Positions 20,298-30,235 of a DNA stretch of 43,383 nt are shown here, one piece after another. Position numbers and translations under genes: made by a program. The notes under the pieces were generated by a model. It saw only the letters and a program-made list of their open reading frames with translations, did no database searches and had not been told where the DNA came from. Numbering within the stretch: the first letter of the stretch is position 1; each line of letters opens with the position of its first letter. This DNA is from Enterobacter ludwigii (lineage in GTDB: Bacteria > Pseudomonadota > Gammaproteobacteria > Enterobacterales > Enterobacteriaceae): positions 88,612 to 131,994 of the forward strand of contig CEFQ01000002.1 of the NCBI GenBank assembly GCA_900068845.1, given 5' to 3'.

Positions 20298-22544
20298 TTA
20301 ACGCCCGCCGCGAATCAAACCACCTAAACCGCGGCGCTCCATAAAGGTGGAGACCAGATGGCGCACTTCCGAGGCGGAATGCGCGGCCAGCCCATGCTCG
20401 CTGAGCTTCTGCGCCTCTTCAAAATCGAGATGGCGCAGCAGATATTTCACACGCGGTACGTTTTTGCCGTTCATGCTGAGATGGTGATATCCCAAGCCCA
20501 CTAACAGCGCGACACACATGGGATCGCCGGCCATTTCACCACACAAGCAGAGCTCCAGTTTGGCTTGGCGGGCTTCGCTGGCAATGGTGTGCAGCGCCCG
20601 CAGCATTGCCGGATGCAGCGAATCATACAGGTTCGCCACGCGCGTATTATTGCGATCGACCGCCAGCAAATATTGCGTCAGATCGTTAGTGCCGACGGAA
20701 ACGAAATCGACGCGATCCGCCAGATGCGGGATCATAAACAGCATCGATGGCACTTCAATCATGATGCCAATGCGCGGCTTAGGAATCACATAGCCGAGCA
20801 TCTCCTCCACTTCACGACCGGCACGATCGATCAGACGACGCGCCTCGTCGATCTCGTCGATATGGCTGATCATCGGCAGCAAAATGCTTAAGTTGCCAGA
20901 CGCCACGTTAGCACGCAGCATGGCGCGCACCTGCACCAGGAAGATTTCAGGCTGATCGAGCGTCAGGCGAATACCCCGCCAGCCAAGGCAGGGATTCTCT
21001 TCGCTGATCGGCATATAGGGCAGCTGTTTATCCGCGCCGACATCAAGCGTGCGCAGCGTAACCGGCTTGTTGTAAAACAGCTGCAACATGCCCTGATACT
21101 GCGCCACCTGCTCCTCTTCGGACGGGAAACCATTGTGCAGCATGAACGGAATTTCGGTACGGTACAGACCGATGCCATCTACCCAGCTGTCGAGCGCCTG
21201 CTCGTGTTCCGGACTGAGACCGGCATTCAGCATCACCTGAATGCGTTCACCACTTTTCAACTCACCGGGCTGCTCGACCACGCCTTCGGCCATTTTGCTC
21301 AGCGCATTCTCTTCGCTGATCAAACGCTGATATTCCTGCACCAGCACCGGTTCCGGATCGATCAGCACTTCGCCGCGGTAGCCATCCACAATCAGCAAGC
21401 GTTTGTTGAGCTGTGCCGGGAGGATATCCGCGCCCATTACGGTCGGAATACCCATCGCGCGCGTCAGAATCGCCGCATGCGAGTTGGCGGCGCCGTCACG
21501 CACCACCACGCCGGCTAAACGCTCCTGCGGTAATTCCGCCAGCGTGGTTGCCGTGAGTTCATCGGCGACTAACACGAAGCGTTCCGGCCAGGCATTGGTG
21601 CCGACCAGGGAATCATCGAGGTGGAACAGCAGACGTTGACCGAGCACGCGTAAATCGCCGGCGCGCTCGCGTAAATATTGATCCTGCAGATTGGCAAACT
21701 GCTCGGCGAACTTCTCGATCACCTTTTTCACCGCCCACTCGGCGACCGATCCGCGTTCGATCTCGTCAAACAGATCTTTTTTCAGGCGTGCATCGGTGAG
21801 CAGATGCGAATAGAGATCGAAGATCGCCGCACTCTCTTTCTGCACGCTGGCAGCAAAGCGTTTACTGAAGCGGCGAAATTCGTTGCCGGCCTCACCCATC
21901 GCCAGCACCAGACGCTCGCGTTCGCGCTGCACGTCGAGTGTGGACGCAGCGGAAACCTGATCGAGCAGCGGCTGGGTTTCGTCCACCCAGCCCGGCGCGA
22001 CCGCCACGCCAGGCGAAGCAGCAATCGCTTTTACGCGTGTCTGACGGAATTGACCAAACAGTTGACCGAGCTGCGACTGCGACAGCAATCCTGCCATTTG
22101 CGTGGCGAGCGTGACGAGGAAGGACTCTTCGCTCTCATCAAACTGACGGTGTTCGCGCTGCTGGATAACCAACACGCCAAGCAGTTGGCGGCGGCTAATA
22201 ATCGGGACGCCGAGGAAGGAGCGATAACGCTCCTCTTTAACAGAAGGGATGTATTTGAAGCTGGGATGGCTTTGCGCATCGGCGAGGTTGATCGGCTCTG
22301 CTAAGCGTCCAACGAGGCCAACGATGCCTTCGTCAAACGCCAGCGTAACCGTACGACCACGCGGCTTTTTTAGCCCGCGTGTCGCCATCAGGTAATAGCA
22401 ACGACGATCGTGATCGGCGAGATAAACCGAGCAAACCTCAGTTTCCATCGCAAGGCAAATTTCGTTTACCAGAATGTCGAGTGCTTCATTCAGACGTGGA
22501 GCACTCGCCACTTTCTCTACTATTTCGCGTAACTGAGTGAGCAT
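20298..22544 (-). CDS. ptsP: Nitrogen-PTS enzyme I (EI-Ntr)
   Basis: PtsP is the first phosphotransferase of the nitrogen-related PTS. It takes phosphate from PEP and passes it to NPr and EIIA-Ntr, which control potassium transport and stress regulators. The 748-aa product has the same length as in E. coli. An N-terminal GAF domain (about residues 15-160) senses small molecules, reportedly glutamine in E. coli. Next come the PEP-utiliser domain with the phospho-histidine His356 (GAANSHAAILTRAMGIP) and the TIM-barrel PEP-binding domain (SVGTNDLTQYLLAVDRNN; catalytic Cys in LCLCGEMAGDP). It follows rppH by 12 bp, so cotranscription is likely. Confidence 0.97.
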   Translation of the reverse strand: MLTQLREIVEKVASAPRLNEALDILVNEICLAMETEVCSVYLADHDRRCYYLMATRGLKKPRGRTVTLAFDEGIVGLVGRLAEPINLADAQSHPSFKYIPSVKEERYRSFLGVPIISRRQLLGVLVIQQREHRQFDESEESFLVTLATQMAGLLSQSQLGQLFGQFRQTRVKAIAASPGVAVAPGWVDETQPLLDQVSAASTLDVQRERERLVLAMGEAGNEFRRFSKRFAASVQKESAAIFDLYSHLLTDARLKKDLFDEIERGSVAEWAVKKVIEKFAEQFANLQDQYLRERAGDLRVLGQRLLFHLDDSLVGTNAWPERFVLVADELTATTLAELPQERLAGVVVRDGAANSHAAILTRAMGIPTVMGADILPAQLNKRLLIVDGYRGEVLIDPEPVLVQEYQRLISEENALSKMAEGVVEQPGELKSGERIQVMLNAGLSPEHEQALDSWVDGIGLYRTEIPFMLHNGFPSEEEQVAQYQGMLQLFYNKPVTLRTLDVGADKQLPYMPISEENPCLGWRGIRLTLDQPEIFLVQVRAMLRANVASGNLSILLPMISHIDEIDEARRLIDRAGREVEEMLGYVIPKPRIGIMIEVPSMLFMIPHLADRVDFVSVGTNDLTQYLLAVDRNNTRVANLYDSLHPAMLRALHTIASEARQAKLELCLCGEMAGDPMCVALLVGLGYHHLSMNGKNVPRVKYLLRHLDFEEAQKLSEHGLAAHSASEVRHLVSTFMERRGLGGLIRGGR

Positions 22545-22556
22545 AAAGGGCGTGGC

Positions 22557-23084
22557 CTATCCTCTTTTACGTCGTTGGGCGGCGTTATTACGCTGCCCCG
22601 CACTCTCCTGCATCGACATCACCACGCCAGCGAATTCTTTCATTACGCGGCGATAAACATCGCGCTTGAAAGAGACCACCTGACGCACCGGATACCAGAA
22701 GCTAACCCAGCGCCAACCGTCAAACTCGGGCGTGCTGCTGTGCTGCACATTGATTTCCGCGTCACTACACATCAACTGCAGAAGAAACCACTTTTGTTTC
22801 TGGCCGATACATACCGGCTTTGTGTCCCAACGCACCAAACGTTTTGGCAACTTGTAGCGTAACCAGTTTCGGGTTGAAGCAAGTATTCGAACATCTTTGC
22901 GGTGTAAACCCACTTCTTCGAACAGTTCGCGATACATTGCCTGTTCAGCAGTTTCACCCGGATTGATGCCTCCCTGAGGAAATTGCCAGGAGTGCTGTCC
23001 AAAGCGCCTGGCCCACAACACTTGTCCTTGCCTGTTACAGATTACGATACCAACATTCGGGCGGTAGCCATCATCATCGATCAC
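22557..23084 (-). CDS. rppH: RNA pyrophosphohydrolase RppH
   Basis: RppH is a Nudix hydrolase that removes pyrophosphate from triphosphorylated mRNA 5' ends, which opens the RNA to RNase E. The 175-aa product (E. coli 176) opens with [15 protein letters not shown]. It carries the Nudix box beginning at GGINPGET with catalytic RELFEEVG around residues 38-60. A basic tail follows. It heads the rppH-ptsP pair and is divergent from mutH. The gap between them holds the DnaA-box cluster described below. Confidence 0.97.
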   Translation of the reverse strand: MIDDDGYRPNVGIVICNRQGQVLWARRFGQHSWQFPQGGINPGETAEQAMYRELFEEVGLHRKDVRILASTRNWLRYKLPKRLVRWDTKPVCIGQKQKWFLLQLMCSDAEINVQHSSTPEFDGWRWVSFWYPVRQVVSFKRDVYRRVMKEFAGVVMSMQESAGQRNNAAQRRKRG

Positions 23085-23238
23085 TGGACTACCTCAAAGC
23101 TAAATTTGAATAGCCTGATTGTTTCACACTCCTTACAGGCGGTAAACCACTGGATACCGGGGTGTAAGCAGAATAAAAACAGGATAACTCACAGAGATTA
23201 GCCAAGTTATAAACAGCGAGTGAGATTTATGGGCGATC

Positions 23239-23717
23239 TTATTCACTTTTTCTGTGGATAGCGTTGTGCAGAACACGGGAATGACGTGAATAACCATTAC
23301 AGAACATTCTCAAAAACCCCCGTCGTCAGATAAAATAAAACATTATATTTCATATACCTATAAAATAATGAAAACTCAGGCGATGAAAAGATCCTTTGCA
23401 GATTCATTCCACTTGCCTGTCATCGGTTAAAGATCCACCAATGACGTTTTTATCCACAGAGAATGACCTAAACCTGGTCAAAGAAAGGAAAAAAAGCGTT
23501 CAAAACGCGAAAGTCAAGGCTGTAAATGGAAACAGGTGTCTGAGAAAAGGGGGTTACCCCACATTTCTGTGGATAACTAGGTTCAACACCTGTTCATTGT
23601 CGATAACAAGCTGGGATAACCTGGCCACAGCATCGGATGGCCCCATTCTATTGGAATAAAAAACCATTCTTAATCATGCTATTATCACAGTTATTCACCT
23701 AATTGCCATGTGGACAA
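23239..23717. promoter_or_regulatory. DARS2: DnaA-box cluster, DARS2-like DnaA-reactivating locus
   Basis: The 680-bp gap between rppH and mutH has no convincing gene but many DnaA boxes. Two are perfect: TTATCCACA at 23450-23458 (plus) and 23568-23576 (minus). Five more are one mismatch away or close: 23239-23247 (+), 23253-23261 (-), 23598-23606 (-), 23691-23699 (+) and 23709-23717 (-). Two pairs face each other (23239/23253 and 23691/23709). A near-match to the IHF consensus lies at 23672-23684. In E. coli this interval holds DARS2, which converts ADP-DnaA to ATP-DnaA with IHF and Fis. Identity rests on synteny plus boxes; the exact core order was not verified. Confidence 0.75.
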
Positions 23718-23765
23718 ACTCAGTCAGCCTGCACTGTTCACTCTTTAACCAAAGTGAGTTCTAGC

Positions 23766-24452
23766 ATGCACTCTTCAGCATTATTGCCGTCATCACCCGA
23801 AAACGAAGCGGAATTACTGCAACGAGCACAACAGCTGGCAGGCCAGACCTTTGCCGCGCTAGCGGCACAGCTAAACCTGCCGATACCCACCGATTTGAAA
23901 CGCGATAAAGGCTGGGTCGGCATGTTGTTAGAGCTGCATTTAGGTGCCAGTGCGGGCAGCAAAGCCGAACAGGATTTTGCGCATCTCGGTATTGAGCTGA
24001 AGACCATTCCGGTAGATGCGCAAGGCAAACCGCTGGAGACCACCTTCGTGTGTGTCGCGCCGTTAACCGGCAATAGTGGCGTTACCTGGCAAACCAGCCA
24101 TGTGCGGCACAAACTGGCACGCGTGCTGTGGATTCCGATCGAAGGCGATCGTGCCTTGCCGCTGGCTGAGCGTCGTGTTGGTTCACCGCTGCTATGGCAT
24201 CCCAGTGAAGAAGAGGAACAACAGCTGCGGGAAGACTGGGAAGAGTTAATGGATATGATTGTGCTCGGCCAGGTTGAGCGCATCACTGCCCATCACGGTG
24301 CGTGGCTGCAAATCCGCCCTAAAGCCGCCAACAGCAAAGCATTAACCGAAGCCATCGGGGAACACGGCGAGCCGATTATGACACTGCCGCGCGGCTTTTA
24401 TTTAAAAAAGAGCTTTACCGGCCCACTTTTGGCGCGACATTTTTTACTGTAA
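23766..24452 (+). CDS. mutH: DNA mismatch repair endonuclease MutH
   Basis: MutH nicks the unmethylated strand at hemimethylated GATC once activated by MutS-MutL, which directs mismatch repair to the new strand. The 228-aa product (E. coli 229) keeps the catalytic triad Asp70, Glu77 and Lys79 in [13 protein letters not shown], and the family stretches LTGNSGVTW and [12 protein letters not shown]. The ATG at 23766 matches the E. coli start. The frame extends upstream to a TTG at 23703, but that added part is not conserved and overlaps DnaA boxes. A MutH implies Dam methylation in this organism. Confidence 0.97.
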   Translation: MHSSALLPSSPENEAELLQRAQQLAGQTFAALAAQLNLPIPTDLKRDKGWVGMLLELHLGASAGSKAEQDFAHLGIELKTIPVDAQGKPLETTFVCVAPLTGNSGVTWQTSHVRHKLARVLWIPIEGDRALPLAERRVGSPLLWHPSEEEEQQLREDWEELMDMIVLGQVERITAHHGAWLQIRPKAANSKALTEAIGEHGEPIMTLPRGFYLKKSFTGPLLARHFLL

Positions 24453-24556
24453 ATGCATATTGCTGCCGATAATTTTAGGAATGATGCGATTACTCCTAAC
24501 GATGAAAGCATTTATTACTACACTTTTGCTGTTGAAGTCGCGAGAAGGAGATAAGA

Positions 24557-24775
24557 ATGAAAGGGTTGGTAAGTGCAGTGGGTTTAGGATTGGTTGCGCT
24601 GTTATTGAGTGGTTGCAGCAGTGATTACGTCATGGCGACCAAAGATGGCCGCATGATCATGACCGATGGCAAACCCGCCATCGATAAAGAGACCGGATTG
24701 GTACAGTACACCGATGAGAAAGGCCATCAGATGCAGATCAATGGTGACGAGGTTTCGACCATCATTGAGCGTTAA
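24557..24775 (+). CDS. ygdR: Small lipoprotein of the YgdI/YgdR family
   Basis: The 72-aa product has a lipoprotein signal with lipobox LLSGC (Cys20 after processing by Lgt and LspA), then a compact DUF903 domain ([18 protein letters not shown] and [16 protein letters not shown]). E. coli YgdR is 72 aa; its function is unknown beyond an envelope location. The ribosome site AGAAGGAGAT is strong. In E. coli ygdQ lies between mutH and ygdR, but here only 104 bp separate them and ygdQ is absent. Confidence 0.92.
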   Translation: MKGLVSAVGLGLVALLLSGCSSDYVMATKDGRMIMTDGKPAIDKETGLVQYTDEKGHQMQINGDEVSTIIER

Positions 24776-24789
24776 GTGCCAAATTGCCT

Positions 24790-24818
24790 TGCCTGCACAT
24801 GTTTTCCCCTTGTGCAGG
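24790..24818 (+). terminator. Hairpin after ygdR
   Basis: A perfect 9-bp stem (GCCTGCACA / TGTGCAGGC) with an 11-nt loop lies 15 bp after the ygdR stop. It lacks a good T-run, so it may be a weak terminator or an mRNA 3' stabiliser. Confidence 0.5.
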
Positions 24819-24919
24819 CGATTTCCCGAACTTTCCCCCCTTCCTTCCGCGCCGCTTCACACGCTATAGTCCCAAAGGACACAACATTCCCTTTCATAAT
24901 GAAAAAAGGATGCCGGCAA

Positions 24920-25960
24920 ATGCACTATCACCGTATTCCCCATAGCACGCTGGAAGTGAGCCAGCTGGGGCTTGGAACCATGACGTTTGGTGAGCAGAAC
25001 AGCGAAGCCGACGCCCACGCACAGCTTGATTACGCGGTTAGCAGTGGCATTAACCTGATTGATACCGCGGAAATGTATCCGGTGCCGCCGAGCCCGGAAA
25101 CCCAGGGATTAACCGAACAGTACATTGGTAGCTGGCTGAAGAAGCGCGGCAGCCGTGACAAAATCATCCTCGCCAGCAAAGTGGCCGGCCCGGTACGCGG
25201 TGCGGATGCTTCAATTCGCCCGAACCAGGCGCTGGATCGCAAAAACATCCGCGAAGCGTTGGATGCCAGCCTGAAACGCCTGAATACCGATTATCTCGAT
25301 CTCTATCAGTTGCATTGGCCACAGCGCCAAACCAACTATTTCGGCAAGCTGGGCTATCAATACACCGATTCCAGTGTCCCCGTGACGCTGCTGGAGACGC
25401 TGGAAGCGCTGACCGAACAAGTACGTGCCGGTAAGATTCGCTACATTGGCGTGTCGAACGAAACCGCGTGGGGCGTGATGCGTTACCTGCAGCTGGCTGA
25501 AAAGCACGAGCTACCGCGTATCGTCACCATCCAGAACCCGTACAGTCTGCTGAACCGCAGCTTCGAGGTAGGTTTAGCGGAGATCAGCCAGCATGAAGGC
25601 GTCGAGCTGCTGGCTTATTCCAGCCTGGCCTTTGGTACTTTGAGCGGTAAATACCTGAACGGTGCGAAACCAGCCGGTGCGCGCAATACGCTGTTTAGTC
25701 GCTTTACCCGCTACAGCGGCGATCAGTCTCAGCAGGCGATTGCCGCCTATGTTGAGCTGGCGAAGAAGCACAATATGGATCCGTCGCAGATGGCGCTGGC
25801 CTACGTGCGTCAACAGCCGTTTGTCGCCAGCACCTTACTGGGCGCCACCACGCTGGAGCAACTTAAGATTAACGTTGAGAGTTTCAATCTGACGCTGAAC
25901 GCTGATGTGTTAGAGGAACTGGAAGCGATTCATCGCCAGTTTACTTATCCTGCCCCTTGA
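24920..25960 (+). CDS. tas: Tas, NADP(H)-dependent aldo-keto reductase
   Basis: The 346-aa product has the same length as E. coli Tas and matches it throughout. It opens with MHYHRIPHSTLEVSQLGLG and has the AKR catalytic residues in INLIDTAEMYPV (Asp, Tyr), ILASKVAGP (Lys) and YQLHWPQ (His). The NADP-binding part includes IGVSNETAWGVM and the late STLLGAT. E. coli tas was named for complementing a tyrosine auxotroph under starvation; the natural substrate is unknown. The ATG at 24920 fits the conserved N-terminus. A -10-like TATAGT sits at 24865-24870. The frame stays open to 24776 but that extension is not conserved. Confidence 0.95.
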   Translation: MHYHRIPHSTLEVSQLGLGTMTFGEQNSEADAHAQLDYAVSSGINLIDTAEMYPVPPSPETQGLTEQYIGSWLKKRGSRDKIILASKVAGPVRGADASIRPNQALDRKNIREALDASLKRLNTDYLDLYQLHWPQRQTNYFGKLGYQYTDSSVPVTLLETLEALTEQVRAGKIRYIGVSNETAWGVMRYLQLAEKHELPRIVTIQNPYSLLNRSFEVGLAEISQHEGVELLAYSSLAFGTLSGKYLNGAKPAGARNTLFSRFTRYSGDQSQQAIAAYVELAKKHNMDPSQMALAYVRQQPFVASTLLGATTLEQLKINVESFNLTLNADVLEELEAIHRQFTYPAP

Positions 25961-25965
25961 AACCA

Positions 25966-26028
25966 GGTGCGCATTAATGCGCACCCGACAAATTCTGCCG
26001 TAGGGTCGCCATTCATGGCGACCTTTTT
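25966..26028 (+). repeat. Two palindromes after tas, the second acting as a terminator
   Basis: The first is a perfect 20-bp palindrome (25966-25985) with stem GGTGCGC around ATTAAT, 5 bp past the tas stop. The second (26000-26023) is the GTAGGG-type REP-like unit, stem GGTCGCC around ATTCAT, directly followed by a T-run, so it can end tas transcription. It lies between convergent tas and lplT. Confidence 0.75.
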
Positions 26029-26041
26029 AATTACCGCACAA

Positions 26042-27232
26042 TTACCGCCGCGCTTTCCACCACAGCACCGCAATCGCCACGGCGAAAATCGCGCCGAATC
26101 CCACGCCGGTTGCCACCGCAGGTGCGCCCAGCTTAATCGCCACGGTATACAAACCCAGCATCAGCAGCATCGCGCTGTTTTCACCCAGATTTTGCACCGC
26201 AATCGCGTTACCCGAACCCACGGACGCTTTACCACGCTCCTGCAGCAGCGCATTGAGCGGCACGACAAAGAAACCACCCAGCGCACCAATCAGCATCAGC
26301 ACCAGATAGGCATTCAGCAAACTCTGCTGTAAAGCAAACACGACCACCATCACGCCAATCAACACGCCCGCCGGCATACAGCGGCGCACGGTTTGCAGCG
26401 TCACCAGTTTTGCCGCCGCAGCCGCACCGATGACAATGCCAATCGCCACCATCGCATTCAGCGTGGTCGGGGTTTTATTATCGCTGATGCCGAGCGCCAC
26501 CGGCACCCACAGCACCAGCAGGAAGCGCAGCGTCACGCCCGCGCCCCAGAACAAGCTGGTGCCGAGCAGCGAGAAACGCGTCTCGCCGTTGCGCCACAAC
26601 AACTTGGTCGCCGCGATGAAACTGCGCAGCATCGCGCCAAAATACCAGCTCTGTCCCGGACGCGCCGCCGTCAGGCGCGGAATAAAGAGGTTCGCTACCA
26701 CCGCCATTGCGTACGTCATGGCACACACCACCAGCGCAGCCACCAGGTTCCAGTCCGCCAGAATACCGCCCGCTACCGAACCCAGCAGAATCGCCGCAAT
26801 GGTCGACCCTTCCATTAAGCCGTTAGCTTTTACGAGGCGTTCCCCGCGGGTGATTTCCGTCAGGATGCCGTACTTCGCCGGCGAATAGGACGCCGCACCA
26901 ATCCCCACCAGCGTGTAGCCAAGGAACGGATTGAAGCCGAAACAGATAATCAGCGCACCCAGCAGCTTGAGGCTGTTGGCGAACATCATCACCCGACCTT
27001 TAGCAAAGCTATCCGCCATCTGCCCAACAAACGGCGCGAGCAGAATGTAAGTCGCCACAAACAGCATTTGCAGGATCGGCTGACTCCAGTCCGGGTAGAA
27101 CTGATTTTTCAGCAGCGCCAGCGTGGCAAACAACAGCGCGTTGTCGCCAAATGCCGAGAAGAACTGCGCCACAATCACCGCCAGCATATTCCGTGACATT
27201 AGCGGTGCATCCTTATTTAACGCCTGGCTCAT
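26042..27232 (-). CDS. lplT: Lysophospholipid transporter LplT
   Basis: LplT is a major-facilitator protein that flips lysophosphatidylethanolamine and lysophosphatidylglycerol from the outer to the inner leaflet of the inner membrane for re-acylation by Aas. The 396-aa product (E. coli 397) has about 12 membrane segments. Its N-terminus carries [20 protein letters not shown] and there is an acidic-basic loop [14 protein letters not shown], both typical of the family. Its ATG overlaps the aas stop (ATGA), so coupled translation is likely. Confidence 0.96.
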   Translation of the reverse strand: MSQALNKDAPLMSRNMLAVIVAQFFSAFGDNALLFATLALLKNQFYPDWSQPILQMLFVATYILLAPFVGQMADSFAKGRVMMFANSLKLLGALIICFGFNPFLGYTLVGIGAASYSPAKYGILTEITRGERLVKANGLMEGSTIAAILLGSVAGGILADWNLVAALVVCAMTYAMAVVANLFIPRLTAARPGQSWYFGAMLRSFIAATKLLWRNGETRFSLLGTSLFWGAGVTLRFLLVLWVPVALGISDNKTPTTLNAMVAIGIVIGAAAAAKLVTLQTVRRCMPAGVLIGVMVVVFALQQSLLNAYLVLMLIGALGGFFVVPLNALLQERGKASVGSGNAIAVQNLGENSAMLLMLGLYTVAIKLGAPAVATGVGFGAIFAVAIAVLWWKARR

Positions 27233-29379
27233 GCCTGCTCCTGTTCCGCCAGCTGCTTGAGGCTGACATAGTCCGGTTTGCCGCTGCCCAGCATCGGCAG
27301 TTGTTTCATCACGCGGATATCGCGCGGCACCGCCAATTCCGGCGCACCGATCTCACGCGCCGCTTTCAGCAAGGTATCGCGAGCTAATTCGCTGTCGGTG
27401 GTGAACAGCACCAAGGCTTCACCGCGATTACCGTCCGGACGCAGCGACGCCGCATGCTGCTTCTCATGGGAGGCTTTCAGCGCAATCTGCTCAACAATCT
27501 CCAGCGACACCATCTCACCGGCAATTTTTGCGAAGCGTTTCGCGCGGCCCTGAATCTGGCAGAACCCGCCTTCATCAAAGCTGACGATATCGCCGGTGTC
27601 GTACCAGCCTGCCTCCATCTCACCTTCGCCGTTATCCGCTACCGGCACTTCCAGCACGCCAGGATTCTCGACGCGCAGATAACCGTTCATCACGTTCGGC
27701 CCGCGCAGCTGCAGGCGACCACCCTGCTCAATGCCCGGCACGGAAATCAGACGCGAATCCATGCCTGGCAGAATGCGGCCCACCGTGTGATTTTTCGCCG
27801 CCATCGGCACGTTGATCGCCACCACTGGCGCGCACTCCGTTACGCCGTAGCCTTCAAGAATACGGATGCCGTATTTCTCCATATAGACCTGACGCGTCGC
27901 TTCCTGCAGTTTCTCCGCGCCCGCCACGACATAGCGCAGACGCGCAAAATCATACGGGCTGGCGAAACGCGCGTAGTTGCCGAGGAAGGTCGAAGTGCCA
28001 AACAGCACGGTGCAGTTCCGGTCATAAACCAATTCCGGCACGATGCGGTAATGCAGCGGGCTCGGATAGAGAAACACCTGCGCACCGGTCAGCAGCGGCG
28101 TAAACAGGCCAACGGTCAAACCAAAGGCGTGGAACAGCGGCAGCGCCGACATAAAGCGGTCGCGCGGGGTGAAATCCGCCACGGTGCGTATCTGCTCCAC
28201 GTTGGCCAGCAGGCTTTTGTGTGAATGCACCACGCCTTTGGGATTGCCTTCCGAACCGGAGGTAAACAGCACCATCGCCGCCTCTTCCGGCTGCTGAGGA
28301 ACCTGCGCGCGGCGCGGCATCAGCAGATGCGCCACAATCCACAGTTTGTCCTGCAGCGTGACGGTATCTTTCAGATCTTCCAGATAGATCCACTGCACCT
28401 CGGTGAGTCCCTGCGGCAAGTGCCACAGGTTGCCTTTTTCGAGAAACTGGCGCGAGGTAAAGACGGTTTTCACCTGCGAAGCGGTCAACGCCGCACGCAT
28501 GCCATTCACGCCTGCGGTGTAGTTAAGCATGGCCGGAATCCGTCCGCGCAGCGACGCACCGAGAATCGCCGCAGCCGTCACCGTGGCGTTCGGCAGCAGC
28601 AGACCAACATATTCGCCCTGTTTGCTGTAGCGCTCCAAAATGCGACCCACGCCGAGCGCTTTTTTCAGCAAACCGGTGTAGCTATCCGGTTTGAAGTTGA
28701 CGTCTTCAATGCAGGGCTTCATCACCCCATAACGCTGACGTGCATTGAGGAAGGCCTCAAACAGCGTTTCACGCGGACGCACTGCCATGCGTGCTTCCAT
28801 CATCACATGGTGCAAGTGCTCGCCCGCCAGCGTGCGGCGATCGCGCGCACGTTTGGCTTCGGGCATTGGAATGACGGTCGCTGGCAGCACCGTCAAGGTG
28901 ATGCGCGGGAACAGACGGCGTTTGAACACACCCGCCAGACGACCAAACGGCGTATATTCCGCGCCTTCGATACGCATCGGCACCACGGTGGCACCGGATT
29001 TCGCCGCCACAAAGCCGGCACCGCTGTAAATCTTCATCAGCGAGCCGGTCACGGTGATGCGCCCTTCCGGGAAGATCACCACCGGACGGCCCTGATTGAT
29101 CATGCGCACCAGATGCTTGATCGACATCGGCTTGGTGGGATCGAGTGGCACGAAGTCGATAATCGGCTTCAGCAGACGCATGTACCACTGTTCGCTGATC
29201 GATGAATAGACGGCAAACACCGGTTTAATCGGCAGAAATAGCGCCAGTAACACCCCATCCAGGAACGACATATGATTGGGGGTGATCAGCACTTTTTCTT
29301 TATGCAGTGCCGCGAGGTCGCCCCGCAGTTCCACACGCCACAGCAGGCGGAACAGGAAACGGAAGAAGGTCAGTAACAT
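27229..29379 (-). CDS. aas: Aas, 2-acyl-GPE acyltransferase / acyl-ACP synthetase
   Basis: Aas is a bifunctional inner-membrane enzyme that charges acyl carrier protein with a fatty acid using ATP and transfers it to lysophosphatidylethanolamine. The 716-aa product (E. coli 719) has an N-terminal PlsC-type acyltransferase with the HX4D motif NHMSFLDG (His36, Asp41) and [10 protein letters not shown]. From about residue 230 follows an AMP-binding synthetase domain ([38 protein letters not shown]). The order aas-lplT matches E. coli. The upstream side is where gene order departs from E. coli. Confidence 0.96.
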   Translation of the reverse strand: MLLTFFRFLFRLLWRVELRGDLAALHKEKVLITPNHMSFLDGVLLALFLPIKPVFAVYSSISEQWYMRLLKPIIDFVPLDPTKPMSIKHLVRMINQGRPVVIFPEGRITVTGSLMKIYSGAGFVAAKSGATVVPMRIEGAEYTPFGRLAGVFKRRLFPRITLTVLPATVIPMPEAKRARDRRTLAGEHLHHVMMEARMAVRPRETLFEAFLNARQRYGVMKPCIEDVNFKPDSYTGLLKKALGVGRILERYSKQGEYVGLLLPNATVTAAAILGASLRGRIPAMLNYTAGVNGMRAALTASQVKTVFTSRQFLEKGNLWHLPQGLTEVQWIYLEDLKDTVTLQDKLWIVAHLLMPRRAQVPQQPEEAAMVLFTSGSEGNPKGVVHSHKSLLANVEQIRTVADFTPRDRFMSALPLFHAFGLTVGLFTPLLTGAQVFLYPSPLHYRIVPELVYDRNCTVLFGTSTFLGNYARFASPYDFARLRYVVAGAEKLQEATRQVYMEKYGIRILEGYGVTECAPVVAINVPMAAKNHTVGRILPGMDSRLISVPGIEQGGRLQLRGPNVMNGYLRVENPGVLEVPVADNGEGEMEAGWYDTGDIVSFDEGGFCQIQGRAKRFAKIAGEMVSLEIVEQIALKASHEKQHAASLRPDGNRGEALVLFTTDSELARDTLLKAAREIGAPELAVPRDIRVMKQLPMLGSGKPDYVSLKQLAEQEQA

Positions 29380-29487
29380 GCCAGCTCCTTAGCATTCGCA
29401 AAAATGGCTCTTACGATGCAGGATCCGGGGATTTTCGACAAGTGCCGGGATGATTTTCGTGGATTTTGACATTTTTCAGGAGACAAA

Positions 29488-29528
29488 TTGCGCCGCGGTA
29501 GCATGTACATGTAGTGTTCGCGGCGCAA
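29488..29528 (-). terminator. Long-stem hairpin after the hcp frame
   Basis: A perfect 10-bp GC-rich stem (TTGCGCCGCG / CGCGGCGCAA) encloses a 21-nt loop that itself contains the palindrome CATGTACATG. It lies 15 bp after the hcp stop and so may end the hcp transcript, although the T-run is short. The stem resembles the GCGGCGCAA units of the array near 40.3 kb. Confidence 0.5.
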
Positions 29529-29542
29529 AAGTTCACTTAATT

Positions 29543-30022
29543 TCAACCTATCATTCGCTCGTTGCATCCGTCTTTGTACTGAATGTTTCCATCAACGTGC
29601 TTCCACGTTATCGTTTCATAACGCATTTCGATATTTTCCATATGTGTACCCGTTACGCCCGTGGGTAAAAGTGATGGCGTAATACTGGTGATTTTTACGT
29701 TTTCGAGCAGAATATTAAAATATTCAGTTTCAATCCCCGCCTCTGTGATTTTGTACATTTTGATAGTGGCCGATTTTAGCGTTCTCCCTTGACAAAGCGC
29801 TCGAAACAATAGTGGAGTTGTCCGGTCAAATTCCTTTTGAAACACGATGGGGGTATGTACTCTCGTGCCTGTGAGTTTCCCATAATGTGCATCCACAGGA
29901 ATCGTGACGTTATGCGTTAATGTCCGCATTTCTATCGAGCCTAAACGCGTCGGTATTAAGCATTAACCGATGATGGGTGAGCCGTTTTCGTCTGTTAACC
30001 ATATGTGTGCCGGTGTAGACAT
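29543..30022 (-). pseudogene. hcp: Hcp (type VI secretion tube protein) interrupted by TAA at codon 20
   Basis: Hcp hexamers stack into the type VI secretion inner tube and carry effectors. The frame from the ATG at 30022 (ribosome site AAAGGA) to 29543 would give 159 aa, the normal Hcp length. It starts MSTPAHIWLTDENGSPIIG, then meets TAA at 29963-29965 and resumes in the same frame as CLIPTRLGSIEMRTLTHNVT. Downstream family motifs are intact: GKLTGTRVHTPIVF, TLKSATIKMYKI and YETITWKHVDGNI. An internal ATG at 29929 could make a 128-aa protein lacking the first strands, but has a poor ribosome site. One base change or a sequencing error explains the stop. It lies 19 bp after the 63-aa gene, in one operon. 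No tss genes are in the window. Confidence 0.85.
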
Positions 30023-30041
30023 AATTAAAATCCTTTTAAAT

Positions 30042-30233
30042 TTAACGAGGGCGATTAAACCAGATGACAAAAGCGAAAGTTAAAACTATGACAATGCCTG
30101 TTGCTTGTAGGGCATAAGGCCGAAAATAAGTCACGGCAAAAGCTCCAAATGCAACAATAAAAATAAGTGGAATATAACCCCAGAAGAAATATGAAGCCTG
30201 AGCTTTTACCCATTGTTTTAAGAAGTTCAGCAT
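30042..30233 (-). CDS. Small two-helix membrane protein, candidate immunity protein
   Basis: I do not recognise the family. The 63-aa product has two predicted membrane helices (about residues 15-37, YFFWGYIPLIFIVAFGAFAV, and 41-59, LQATGIVIVLTFAFVIWF) joined by a short basic turn, with a basic C-terminus (FNRPR). Its ATG lies 2 bp after the stop of the 224-aa gene, so the two are almost certainly translated together. Small inner-membrane proteins placed directly after a toxin gene are typical immunity proteins against membrane-targeting effectors, and that is the inferred role. It could instead be a hypothetical membrane protein of other use. Confidence 0.6.
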   Translation of the reverse strand: MLNFLKQWVKAQASYFFWGYIPLIFIVAFGAFAVTYFRPYALQATGIVIVLTFAFVIWFNRPR

Positions 30234-30235
30234 AA

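Noticed and set aside
23396..23659. 87-aa open frame in the rppH-mutH gap
   Set aside because: No ribosome site or recognisable domain, and it runs across perfect DnaA boxes; better explained as non-coding regulatory DNA.
29543..29929. A normal 128-aa Hcp starting at the internal ATG
   Set aside because: Hcp homology continues upstream of this ATG in the same frame to a better start at 30022, and the ribosome site at 29929 is poor. The frame is better described as interrupted.
29963..29965. Recoded stop (selenocysteine) in hcp
   Set aside because: The codon is TAA, not TGA, and no SECIS-like hairpin follows it.
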